17,478 nucleotides of DNA, from positions 1 through 17,478 of the forward strand of contig UQHO01000043.1 of the NCBI GenBank assembly GCA_900540995.1, given 5' to 3'. Every line of letters begins with the position of its first letter. The first letter of the stretch is position 1. Source of the DNA: an uncultured Collinsella sp. (GTDB taxonomy: Bacteria > Actinomycetota > Coriobacteriia > Coriobacteriales > Coriobacteriaceae). This document shows positions 6,997 to 13,699 of this stretch, one piece after another. A program made the position numbers and the translations under genes. The notes under the pieces were generated by a model, which worked only from the letters and a program-made list of their open reading frames with translations, was not told the origin of the DNA and did no database searches.

Positions 6997-7047
6997 TGGT
7001 GCAAGGGGGACAGGTTACATTGCACCAACATGGTGCAAAAGGGACAG
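6997..7047 (+). repeat. REP-like palindromic and tandem repeat after the kinase gene
   Basis: Beginning 2 nt after the kinase stop, TGGTGCAA (6997-7004) is exactly complementary to TTGCACCA (7020-7027) around a 15-nt loop containing GGGGACAGG. A second copy follows: positions 6997-7013 and 7031-7047 agree at 15 of 17 bases. Palindromes built on GGGGACAGG with TTGCACC-type ends resemble the REP sequences associated with RAYT transposases, though no transposase is present here. Confidence 0.7.
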
Positions 7048-7163
7048 CCTTGGCCCCCGTGCCTGCGCCCCAAAATATGCCGTGGCCCTTCCGTCTGCGA
7101 AGGCTCGGCATCGGCGTGCTACCATAGCTACGTCCAAGTACACATATCAAGTGGAGGATATCC

Positions 7164-8087
7164 ATGGCAAACGTTCTTGTCTTTGGTCACCAGAACCCCG
7201 ATAACGACGCCATCATGAGCGCCGTCGTCCTGTCCCAGCTGCTCAACCAGGTTGAGTATGCCGGCAACACCTACGAGGCCTGCGCCCTTGGTCAGCTTCC
7301 GGCCGAGTCCGCCAAGCTGCTCGCCGACGCCGGCATCGCCGAGCCCCGCGTGATCGAGTCCGTCGAGGCTGGTCAGCTCGTCGTCCTCACCGACCACAAC
7401 GAGTCTGCCCAGTCCGTCGCCGGCCTTAAGGACGCCACGGTCTTTGGCGTTGTCGATCATCACCGCATCGGCGACTTCGAGACCGCCGGCCCGCTGCACT
7501 ACATCTGCCTGCCCTGGGGCTCCAGCTGCACCATCGTCACCAAGCTCGCCGGCGTGCTCGGCGTTGAGCTTTCCGACGTCCAGGCCAAGCTGCTGCTCTC
7601 GGCCATGATGACCGACACGCTCATGCTCAAGAGCCCCACCACCACCGATGTCGACCGCGCCGTCGCCGCCAAGCTCGGCGAGCAGGTGGGCGTCGACCCG
7701 GTCAAGTTTGGCATGGAGGTCTTCCTCACCCGTCCGTCTGGCTCCTTCACCGCAGCCGAGATGGTCGGCAACGACATCAAGATGTTCGAGCCTGCCGGCA
7801 AGAAGCTGCTCATCGGCCAGTACGAGACTGTCGACAAGACTCGCGCACTCGGCATGATCGACGAGATTCGCGAGGCCATGCGCGCCTACTCCGTCGAGAA
7901 GGGTGCCGACGGCATCGTCCTGTGCATCACTGACATCATGGAGGAGGGCTCGCAGGTCCTGCTCGAGGGCGAGACCGAGGCTGCTCAGAAGGGCCTGGGC
8001 ATTGCCGACGAGCACGACGGCGTCTGGATGCCGGGCGTCCTCTCCCGTAAGAAGCAGGTCGCTGCCCCCATCATGGCCGCCTGCTAG
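7164..8087 (+). CDS. ppaC: Manganese-dependent inorganic pyrophosphatase (family II, DHH type)
   Basis: A 307-residue cytoplasmic enzyme that hydrolyses pyrophosphate to phosphate, pulling biosynthetic reactions forward. The N-terminal DHH domain shows all metal ligands of the family: H9, D13 and D15 in GHQNPDND, D77 in TDHN, H99 in the DHH signature (98-100) and D151 in MMTD. The C-terminal DHHA2 domain ends with SRKKQ (R295, K296), which binds substrate. GGAGG lies 7 nt before ATG 7164. The gene stands alone, with a REP-like repeat upstream and a strong terminator downstream. Nothing unusual in length or motifs. Confidence 0.97.
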   Translation: MANVLVFGHQNPDNDAIMSAVVLSQLLNQVEYAGNTYEACALGQLPAESAKLLADAGIAEPRVIESVEAGQLVVLTDHNESAQSVAGLKDATVFGVVDHHRIGDFETAGPLHYICLPWGSSCTIVTKLAGVLGVELSDVQAKLLLSAMMTDTLMLKSPTTTDVDRAVAAKLGEQVGVDPVKFGMEVFLTRPSGSFTAAEMVGNDIKMFEPAGKKLLIGQYETVDKTRALGMIDEIREAMRAYSVEKGADGIVLCITDIMEEGSQVLLEGETEAAQKGLGIADEHDGVWMPGVLSRKKQVAAPIMAAC

Positions 8088-8107
8088 GTTTAGTTGACCA
8101 AACGCCA

Positions 8108-8146
8108 CGACCGGATCGCGGACGCCCCGCGCTCCGGTCGTTTTTT
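8108..8146 (+). terminator. Intrinsic terminator after ppaC
   Basis: CGACCGGA (8108-8115) pairs with TCCGGTCG (8133-8140) and CGCGG (8117-8121) with CCGCG (8127-8131), with one T/C mismatch between and a 5-nt loop. Six Ts follow (8141-8146). It starts 20 nt after the ppaC stop. Confidence 0.9.
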
Positions 8147-8189
8147 GTGCACGGCGCCGCGTCGTCTCTTGGACAGGCGAGCCCGCGCC

Positions 8190-8210
8190 GTTGAACAAAT
8201 AATGTTCAAC
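8190..8210. promoter_or_regulatory. Perfect palindrome upstream of nhaA
   Basis: GTTGAACA (8190-8197) and TGTTCAAC (8203-8210) are exact inverted repeats around AATAA. The form (8-bp arms, AT centre, no T-tract after) looks more like a binding site for a dimeric regulator than a terminator. The inner GAAC and GTTC are 7 nt apart, which does not fit a LexA box. It lies about 145 bp before the nhaA start codon. Confidence 0.5.
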
Positions 8211-8285
8211 CTGTGGTTCCGCTTTTCGGCCATGCCTGCGTGCCTGTCGTGCAGGGTAGGCTAGATGCAAGCGTAATACGTTAGA

Positions 8286-8321
8286 GCGCGGCGCCGCCAC
8301 TTGGGCGGGCCGTGCTTTTTT
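8286..8321 (+). terminator. Terminator-like hairpin in the nhaA leader
   Basis: GCGCGGC (8286-8292) pairs with GCCGTGC (8309-8315), one pair being G-U, and CCGCC (8294-8298) with GGCGG (8304-8308), with a one-base bulge and a 5-nt loop. Six Ts follow (8316-8321). It ends only 33 nt before the nhaA ATG, after the ppaC terminator, so there is no upstream gene left for it to end. A second small hairpin, ACGGGA/TCCCGT at 8325-8340, stands between it and the ribosome binding site. Attenuation of nhaA or the end of a small RNA are both possible. Confidence 0.6.
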
Positions 8322-8354
8322 AAGACGGGAGCTTTCCCGTGAAAGGAGCCGCCC

Positions 8355-9713
8355 ATGGCAGCAACTGAGCAGCTGTTCAACGTTCGTGAGCGCAAGCGCT
8401 TTGAGCGTCACGACATCTGGGAGCGCATCGCCGAGAACGGCACGATTTCCGCCGCCGTCATGGTCTTCGCCGCCATCGCCGCCGTCATTTGCGCCAATAC
8501 CGATGCCTATGAGGCCATCCATCACTTTTTGGAGACCCCGCTGTATGTGGGTCTGGGCAACCTTACGGCCGGTCTCACCGTTGAGCTATTCGTCAACGAC
8601 TTCCTCATGGCGATTTTCTTTTTGTTGGTGGGCATTGAGCTCAAGTACGAGATGACAGTTGGCGAGCTCAAAAACCCGCGCCAGGCTATGCTTCCCATGC
8701 TGGCGGCCGTGGGCGGCGTCGTCGTTCCCGCCTGCATCTATCTGATCTTTAACCATGCCGGCGCGCACAACGGCTGGGCCATTCCCATGGCAACCGATAT
8801 TGCCTTTGCGCTGGGCGTGCTGTCGCTTTTGGGCAATCGCGTGCCCAACGGCGTGCGCGTGTTCTTCTCGACGCTCGCCATCGCCGACGACCTCATCTCC
8901 ATCGCCGCCATCGCTATCTTCTACGGTCAGAGCCCCAATCCGTTTTGGTTGGGCGCCGCCGCGCTTGTGACCTGCGCGCTCGTGTGGCTCAACAAGACTC
9001 AGCATTACCGCCTTGCCCCGTATTCGGTACTGGGTCTGCTGCTGTGGTTCTGCATGTTCAAGAGCGGCGTGCACGCTACGCTCGCCGGCGTCATCTTGGC
9101 CTTTACCATCCCGGCCAAGTGCGGCGTCAAGCTCGATAGCCTCACCGATTGGTTGGGCGAGTGCCTGCCGCTGCTCGATGATCGCTACGACGACGAGGCA
9201 CACATCCTGGGCCAGCATGACTTTACCGTTTCGACCACCAAGGTCGAGCGCGTCATGCACCGCGTGACTCCGCCGCTCATCCGCATGGAGCGTTTGATCT
9301 CCACGCCGGTCAACTTTGTGATTCTGCCGATCTTTGCGTTCGTGAACGCACAGGTTCGCCTAGTGGGCGTGGACATGAGCACGCTACTCACCGACCCGGT
9401 GACGCTCGGCGTGTACTTTGGCATGCTGCTGGGCAAGCCGATCGGTATCTTTGGCATGACGTTTGCCCTGGTTAAGCTTAGGGCCTGCGAGCTGCCGCGC
9501 AATGTCAACTGGCACATGATTGCCGGTGTGGGCATTCTGGGTGGTATCGGCTTTACCATGTCGATCCTCATCAGCGGCCTTGCCTTCCCGACGGCCCAGT
9601 TTGAGGTTCTGGCCGCCAAGGCCGCTATTCTCGCCGGCTCTGTCACCGCGGCCGTACTTGGCATGATCTACATGAGTGTGATCTGCAAACACCCCGCGCC
9701 CAAGGACGAGTAA
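8355..9713 (+). CDS. nhaA: NhaA-type Na+/H+ antiporter
   Basis: A 452-residue membrane antiporter that exchanges cytoplasmic Na+ for external H+, protecting against sodium and alkaline stress. The ion-binding aspartates are D148 in ATDIAFALGVL and the pair D178-D179 in LAIADDL, with the same 30-residue spacing as D133/D163/D164 of Escherichia coli NhaA. GKPIGIFG and GIGGIGFTMSI near the C-terminus are further family marks. It is longer than the E. coli protein because of a charged N-terminus of about 25 residues and a hydrophilic loop with LLDDRYDDEAH in the middle. AAAGGAG lies 6 nt before ATG 8355. The leader carries a terminator-like hairpin and a palindrome, suggesting regulated expression; a strong palindrome follows the stop. 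Confidence 0.96.
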   Translation: MAATEQLFNVRERKRFERHDIWERIAENGTISAAVMVFAAIAAVICANTDAYEAIHHFLETPLYVGLGNLTAGLTVELFVNDFLMAIFFLLVGIELKYEMTVGELKNPRQAMLPMLAAVGGVVVPACIYLIFNHAGAHNGWAIPMATDIAFALGVLSLLGNRVPNGVRVFFSTLAIADDLISIAAIAIFYGQSPNPFWLGAAALVTCALVWLNKTQHYRLAPYSVLGLLLWFCMFKSGVHATLAGVILAFTIPAKCGVKLDSLTDWLGECLPLLDDRYDDEAHILGQHDFTVSTTKVERVMHRVTPPLIRMERLISTPVNFVILPIFAFVNAQVRLVGVDMSTLLTDPVTLGVYFGMLLGKPIGIFGMTFALVKLRACELPRNVNWHMIAGVGILGGIGFTMSILISGLAFPTAQFEVLAAKAAILAGSVTAAVLGMIYMSVICKHPAPKDE

Positions 9714-9806
9714 GAGCGCGAAAACCGGCTCCAGAACCGATTCGGGCGCGTTCAAAATGCGGATTCGGGCGGTGCTTGCCGCCTGCCAGACACCCCCGTG
9801 GTCAAA

Positions 9807-9842
9807 AAACGCCGTTTGTGAGTACTGTCACAAACGGCGTTT
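9807..9842. terminator. Palindromic hairpin after nhaA
   Basis: A perfect 15-bp stem, AAACGCCGTTTGTGA (9807-9821) with its complement at 9828-9842, and a 6-nt loop GTACTG. A-rich on the left and TTTCATTTT on the right, it can end transcription on either strand. It begins about 95 nt after the nhaA stop, and its loop region overlaps one end of the element described at 9819-10006. Confidence 0.7.
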
Positions 9843-10006
9843 CATTTTAGGTGTGGAAAATAATGAACACAATCATGCTATCTGTATGTTAACGAGTAAT
9901 CGCTTGACTCCAATTTGGCGATAGCTACTACTCGGAAAGAAAATCCAGGCGAAAAAACGCCGATTTGGGGGCTTAATCGCTGCTACTAAAAAGGTAACAG
10001 TACTCA
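9819..10006. mobile_element. MITE-like non-coding element with inverted ends (candidate)
   Basis: TGAGTACTGTCAC at 9819-9831 and GTAACAGTACTCA at 9994-10006 are inverted repeats agreeing at 12 of 13 positions and enclose 188 bp with no open frame of note. AAAAAACGCCG occurs at 9804-9814 and again at 9952-9962, both followed by a TTTG. GTAG/CTAC-type short repeats (GCTACTACT near 9926, GCTGCTACT near 9981) also recur. The stretch is more AT-rich than its surroundings. No target-site duplication was established. The whole gap 9714-10086 contains no gene; this element, the preceding hairpin and a weak 7-bp inverted repeat near 10041/10081 are all I see in it. Confidence 0.4.
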
Positions 10007-10086
10007 TATTTGCCCTTTTTTGGCCACAAGCCCTAAAACAAGCCTCGCCAGGGTCGGGAAACGGGCCAAATCGTCGGCCTCGAGGC

Positions 10087-10341
10087 TCATTCCACGGTGC
10101 CGTAGACGGCGCCCCAGCCGTGGGCGGCCAAGGCGGAGTTGAGCTGGTCGCAAAGTGACTGGCGGTCGTAATAGCCGGGCGGTAGCAGGTTGACGATTTC
10201 CATGAGATCGGGTGCCAGGTCCAAGATTTCGGCCTGTACGATCAGATCCAGGCGGTCGATGGCGTGACGGTCGTAAAACAGTCCGTCGACCAGGCGCTGC
10301 AGGTCGCCGAATTCCTCGGCCTGGAACGATCCGTACTCCAT
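10087..10341 (-). CDS. Small protein of unknown function
   Basis: An 84-residue, acidic, soluble-looking protein that I do not recognise. The start ATG at 10341 is supported by AAGGAGG 4 nt upstream; an in-frame ATG 17 codons earlier lacks such a site. The sequence is rich in Asp, Leu and aromatic residues, with EIVNLLPPGYYDRQ in the middle and a tail HGWGAVYGTVE that looks like folded protein, not a shadow frame. No signal peptide, membrane segment or metal motif is seen. It is alone on the minus strand, divergent from the aspartate aminotransferase gene. AGCCTCG/CGAGGCT (10041-10047 and 10081-10087) could form a weak stem just past its stop. That it is a real gene is fairly likely; the function is unknown. 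Confidence 0.7.
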   Translation of the reverse strand: MEYGSFQAEEFGDLQRLVDGLFYDRHAIDRLDLIVQAEILDLAPDLMEIVNLLPPGYYDRQSLCDQLNSALAAHGWGAVYGTVE

Positions 10342-10443
10342 AGTGCCTCCTTGGGCGCTCCATGCCGGCATGCGCGGCGATTCGTAATTCATTGCGATGG
10401 ACTTAATCTATCACGGCTTCATAACGTTGCGACGGTGGCGGTC

Positions 10444-10449
10444 TATACT
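10444..10449 (+). promoter_or_regulatory. Candidate -10 element for the aminotransferase gene
   Basis: TATACT lies 41 nt upstream of the start codon. No convincing -35 is seen at 16-18 bp. The same hexamer occurs upstream of tatA (12249-12254) and on the minus strand upstream of the GntR gene. Confidence 0.4.
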
Positions 10450-10490
10450 TAGAAGAATTGCAACGTACCGCTTCGTGAAAGGTCGCACCC

Positions 10491-11795
10491 ATGCAGACGA
10501 TCTACCAGAAGATGGAAACCACCGAACTCGATGCCGCCATCGAGGCACTCAAGGCCGAGGTCGCCGAGGTCAAGGCCAAGGGCCTGGCGCTTGACATGGC
10601 CCGCGGCAAGCCGTCGCCCTCCCAGGTGGACATCTCTCGACCCATGCTCGATATCCTCAATGCCGACGCCGATCTGCACGACGGCAACGTCGACTGCTCC
10701 AACTACGGCTGCTTTGAGGGCATTCCCTCGGCACGCAAGCTGGCGGGGGAGTTCCTGGGTTGCCCCGCCGAGCAGACGCTCGTGCTGGGTTCGTCGAGCT
10801 TGCTGATCGAGCACGATATCGCCGGTATGTTCTGGCGTTGCGGCTCGTGTGGTAGCGACCCTTGGGAGGCTTACGAGGCAGCGCACGACGGCAAGAAGGT
10901 CAAGTTCCTGTGCCCGGTTCCCGGCTACGATCGCCACTTTGGCATTACCGCCGACTTGGGTATCGAGAACGTTCCCGTCGCGATGACCGACAACGGCCCC
11001 GACATGGACGAGGTCGAGCGCCTGGTTGCCGCCGACGACTCCATCAAGGGCATCTGGTGCGTGCCCAAGTATTCCAACCCCACGGGCATCACCTTTAGCG
11101 AGGACACTGTGCGTCGCTTGGTCGAGATGCCCACGGCCGCGCCCGATTTCCGCATCTTCTGGGACAACGCCTACTGCGTGCACGACCTGTACGACGAGAC
11201 CGACGAGCTCGCAAACATCTTTGACCTCGCTCGCGCGGCGGGTACCGAGGACCGCGTGGTGGCCTTTGCCTCGACGTCTAAGATCACCTTCCCGGGCGCC
11301 GGCATCGGCTTTATCGGTGCGAGCCCCGCGGTCATCGCGGAGTTCTCCAAGCGCTTGAAGGCCGGCCTCATCAGCGCCGACAAGCTCAACCAGCTGCGTC
11401 ACGTGCGCTTCCTTCCCACCATCGAGGCGGTCAAGGAACACATGAAAAAGCATGCCGAGTTTTTGCGCCCGCGCTTTGAGGCCGTTGAGCGCAAGCTCAC
11501 CGAGGGCCTGGGCGATACGGGTTGCGCCACTTGGACGCATCCCCGCGGCGGCTACTTTGTAAGCTTTGATGGTCCCGAGGGCTCGGCCCAAAAGGTCGCC
11601 GCGCTCTGCGCCGACCTGGGCGTTAAGCTCACGCCGGCCGGTGCCACCTGGCCCTATGGCAAGGATCCGCGCGACACCAACATTCGCATCGCCCCGAGCT
11701 ATCCCACGGTCGAGGACCTGGAGGCGGCGCTCGACGTGCTCGTGCTTGCCGTTAAGCTCGTCGCCGCCGAGCTCGCGCGCGCCGAGCGCGCCTAG
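10491..11795 (+). CDS. Aspartate aminotransferase, subgroup Ic (fold-type I, PLP-dependent)
   Basis: A 434-residue cytoplasmic enzyme expected to swap the amino group between aspartate and 2-oxoglutarate. It closely follows the Corynebacterium glutamicum type Ic aspartate aminotransferase in motif order: LDMARGKPSP, SNYGCFEGI, CPVPGYDRHFGI, GPDMDEVE, KYSNPTGITFSEDT, APDFRIFWDNAY and FASTSKITFPGAG. The PLP lysine is K264 in STSKI. RGGYFVSFD and IRIAPSYPTVEDLE near the C-terminus complete the pattern. This Pfam group was once labelled MocR-like aminotransferase, but there is no DNA-binding domain here. A GAAAGG site lies about 8 nt before ATG 10491. It appears to be a single-gene unit; only 66 bp separate it from the STAS gene, so co-transcription is possible. 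Confidence 0.92.
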   Translation: MQTIYQKMETTELDAAIEALKAEVAEVKAKGLALDMARGKPSPSQVDISRPMLDILNADADLHDGNVDCSNYGCFEGIPSARKLAGEFLGCPAEQTLVLGSSSLLIEHDIAGMFWRCGSCGSDPWEAYEAAHDGKKVKFLCPVPGYDRHFGITADLGIENVPVAMTDNGPDMDEVERLVAADDSIKGIWCVPKYSNPTGITFSEDTVRRLVEMPTAAPDFRIFWDNAYCVHDLYDETDELANIFDLARAAGTEDRVVAFASTSKITFPGAGIGFIGASPAVIAEFSKRLKAGLISADKLNQLRHVRFLPTIEAVKEHMKKHAEFLRPRFEAVERKLTEGLGDTGCATWTHPRGGYFVSFDGPEGSAQKVAALCADLGVKLTPAGATWPYGKDPRDTNIRIAPSYPTVEDLEAALDVLVLAVKLVAAELARAERA

Positions 11796-11841
11796 TGCGT
11801 AGGGCCCCGCGTCCGCCAGCTCTGTATCATCCACACCCTCA

Positions 11842-11859
11842 ATACGCAAAGGAGCGTAT
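11842..11859 (+). promoter_or_regulatory. Ribosome binding site inside a small hairpin before the STAS gene
   Basis: ATACGC (11842-11847) and GCGTAT (11854-11859) are exact inverted repeats, and the AAAGGA between them is the ribosome binding sequence of the STAS gene at 11862. The 6-bp stem with a 6-nt loop could present or hide the site. It may be chance. Confidence 0.4.
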
Positions 11860-11861
11860 AC

Positions 11862-12176
11862 ATGGATTTGGGTATTTCCACCAACCCCACGCCGGAGTGC
11901 TACACCATCAAGGTGGCCGGCGAGATTGACATCTCTAATGCCGACAGCCTGCGCAACGCCATCGACCTGGCGCTCGAGCAGCCCACCGAGGCCGTCGAGC
12001 TCGATTTTGCCCAGGTGAGCTACATTGACTCAACGGGCATTGGCGTGCTCGTGGGCGCCGCGCATCACGCAGTTGACCACGACAAGCGTTTTAGCTGCAT
12101 CAACGTGCAGGCCCCCGTCATGCGTGTGGTCCAGCTGCTGGGCGTCGACCAGGAGATTTCGATCACCGCTGCATAA
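11862..12176 (+). CDS. STAS-domain protein, anti-anti-sigma factor type
   Basis: A 104-residue single STAS domain like SpoIIAA/RsbV. Such proteins bind and neutralise an anti-sigma kinase until phosphorylated on a serine. The phosphorylatable serine is S57 in YIDSTGIGVLV, and the N-terminal VAGEIDISNADSLRNAI strand-helix is typical. No RsbW-like kinase, sigma factor or PP2C phosphatase gene is in the window, so its partner must be elsewhere or it has another role. AAAGGAG lies about 7 nt before ATG 11862. After the stop there is only a weak GCCC/GGGC stem, not a convincing terminator. Domain identity is firm; the partner and process are unknown. Confidence 0.9.
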   Translation: MDLGISTNPTPECYTIKVAGEIDISNADSLRNAIDLALEQPTEAVELDFAQVSYIDSTGIGVLVGAAHHAVDHDKRFSCINVQAPVMRVVQLLGVDQEISITAA

Positions 12177-12225
12177 TCTTTGCCCCCAAAAGGGCGTGCC
12201 GTTTGGCATATGTTTGTGATGCGCT

Positions 12226-12254
12226 CGGACGTTTTGGCGTCCGGGCGCTATACT
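12226..12254 (+). promoter_or_regulatory. Dyad and candidate -10 upstream of tatA
   Basis: CGGACG (12226-12231) and CGTCCG (12238-12243) are exact inverted repeats with a 6-nt spacer, directly followed by TATACT (12249-12254). The dyad occupies the -35 and spacer region of this likely promoter, where a repressor could bind. No good -35 hexamer is visible. The start codon of tatA is 75 nt downstream. Confidence 0.35.
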
Positions 12255-12329
12255 TGACCGAATGAATAGACGAGTTCCGGCCGAATGGCGCGGTGCGGGC
12301 TCGACTCACATCGAGCCTTGGAGGTATGT

Positions 12330-12902
12330 GTGTTTGGTATTGGAGAGGGTGAGCTCGCGATCATCGTGGTCTTCGGCTTTTTGCTGTTTGGCCCGGATAA
12401 GCTCCCGCAGATGGGCCGCACGATCGGCCGTGCCATCCGTCAGTTCCGCGAGACGCAGGAAAAGATGACGGCCGTTGTTCAGTCCGAGATTATCGATCCG
12501 GTGAGTGAGGCCGCTTCGGTTCCGGTCAAGCCCAAGAAGGCTGCCGTCGATGACGATTCCGATGCGGACGAGGATGCCGCCGAGACGGCAGCGCCCGCCA
12601 AGAAGGAGACCTTTGCCGAGCGTCGCGCCCGTCTTGCTGCCGAGAAGGCCGCAAGCGAGGGTGCTATCGAGGGCGAAGGTATTGCCGAGGAGCCTAAGGC
12701 CGAGGGCGCCGAATCCGAGGCTGACGCCGCCGAGCCCGCTCCCGCTGCAGAGCCCGAGCCCGAGCCGGCAGAGCCCACGACGGCTGACCTCTACGCCCGT
12801 CGTCCCCGCAAGCGCAAGGCCGTCGTCGACCAGCTCGCTCGCGAGCTCGAGGCCGAGGACGACGCCGCTGCCGCCGATGCCCCGAAGGGAGGCGATGAGT
12901 AA
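12330..12902 (+). CDS. tatA: Twin-arginine translocase subunit TatA/TatB
   Basis: A 190-residue membrane protein of the Tat pathway, which exports folded proteins with twin-arginine signals. Residues 1-40 are typical: MFGIGEGELAIIVVFGFLLF forms the single membrane helix, then GPDKLPQ as the hinge and an amphipathic helix GRTIGRAIRQFRETQ. The rest, about 145 residues, is a low-complexity Ala/Glu/Pro-rich tail, much longer than in E. coli TatA. I chose the GTG at 12330: GGAGG lies 5 nt upstream and it starts the family's normal N-terminus, while the in-frame ATG at 12285 would add an unrelated stretch. The stop overlaps the tatC start by one base (TAATG). As no second TatA/B gene is present, it might serve both roles; TatA versus TatB is not settled. 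Confidence 0.88.
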   Translation: MFGIGEGELAIIVVFGFLLFGPDKLPQMGRTIGRAIRQFRETQEKMTAVVQSEIIDPVSEAASVPVKPKKAAVDDDSDADEDAAETAAPAKKETFAERRARLAAEKAASEGAIEGEGIAEEPKAEGAESEADAAEPAPAAEPEPEPAEPTTADLYARRPRKRKAVVDQLARELEAEDDAAAADAPKGGDE

Positions 12903-13693
12903 TGCCTATCGGACCTGCGCGCATGCCGCTCTTCGATCACTTGGGAGAGCTCCGTCGCCGCCTGACCATCGTGGTCGTGTCGGTGTTTGCCGCCGCCATC
13001 GTGCTGTATTTCGCCACGCCCGTGGTGCTCGACATCTTGGAAGACCCCATCCGCTCCTTTGTGCCGGACGGTAAGTTCTACATCACTACCACGCTCGGCG
13101 GCTTTGGCTTGCGCTTCTCGCTGGCCATCAAGATGGCCGTGGTCATGTGCACGCCCATGATCATCTGGCAGATTCTGGCATTTTTCCTGCCGGCGCTTCG
13201 CCCCAACGAACGCAAGTGGGTCGTGCCCACGGTGCTCGCCTCGACGGTGCTGTTCTTCCTGGGCGCCATCTTTTGCTACTTCATCATCATCCCTGCGGGC
13301 TTTGAGTGGCTCATCGGCGAGACCTCGGCCGTCGCTACGGCGCTGCCCGATCTGGAGAACTACGTCAACATGGAGCTGCTCTTTATGATCGGCTTTGGTG
13401 TGGCGTTTGAGCTGCCGCTCATCATCTTCTACCTGTCCGTCTTCCACATCGTTTCCTACGCGGCCTTCCGCAGCGCCTGGCGTTACGTATACGTTGGCCT
13501 GCTCGTGGGTTCGGCTGTGATCACGCCCGACGGCTCGCCCGTTACGCTGGGCCTCATGTATGGTGCCCTGCTCTCGCTCTACGAGATTTCGCTCGCTATC
13601 GCCCGCGTGGTCATTACCGCGCGCGAGGGCAAGGAGGGCTTGTTCGTGAGTCGTCAGGACCTGTTCTCGGACGATGAGGACGACGAGGAGTAA
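12902..13693 (+). CDS. tatC: Twin-arginine translocase subunit TatC
   Basis: A 263-residue, six-helix membrane protein that recognises twin-arginine signal peptides. The N-terminal MPLFDHLGELRRRL segment carries the conserved E16 and Arg cluster used in signal binding. The first membrane helix covers about residues 22-40 and further hydrophobic segments follow, with FELPLIIFYLSVF (conserved Glu in the fourth helix) and VITPDGSPVT before the last two. The tail is acidic (DDEDDEE). The start ATG overlaps the tatA stop and uses the GGGAGG in the end of tatA, so translation is coupled. hypA starts 6 nt after its stop, extending the operon into hydrogenase maturation. Confidence 0.96.
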   Translation: MPIGPARMPLFDHLGELRRRLTIVVVSVFAAAIVLYFATPVVLDILEDPIRSFVPDGKFYITTTLGGFGLRFSLAIKMAVVMCTPMIIWQILAFFLPALRPNERKWVVPTVLASTVLFFLGAIFCYFIIIPAGFEWLIGETSAVATALPDLENYVNMELLFMIGFGVAFELPLIIFYLSVFHIVSYAAFRSAWRYVYVGLLVGSAVITPDGSPVTLGLMYGALLSLYEISLAIARVVITAREGKEGLFVSRQDLFSDDEDDEE

Positions 13694-13699
13694 ATCGGT

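Noticed and set aside
5889..7073. 394-codon minus-strand frame opposite the ROK kinase
   Set aside because: Antisense to a gene with all ROK motifs; no protein-like motifs of its own.
7120..7125. TACCAT as a ppaC -10 element
   Set aside because: It fits only the loose TAnnnT form and has no -35 at 16-18 bp; the ppaC promoter is left uncalled.
8190..8210. LexA/SOS box reading of the GTTGAACA palindrome
   Set aside because: GAAC and GTTC are 7 nt apart, not 4 as in actinobacterial and Bacillus LexA sites, and nhaA is not a typical SOS gene.
7128..8525. Long minus-strand frame across ppaC and the start of nhaA
   Set aside because: It spans two convincing plus-strand genes and an intrinsic terminator, and its product is low-complexity Gly/Ala/Asp/Leu.
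10449..11849. 466-codon minus-strand frame opposite the aminotransferase
   Set aside because: Antisense shadow; the plus-strand product matches the type Ic aspartate aminotransferase over its whole length.
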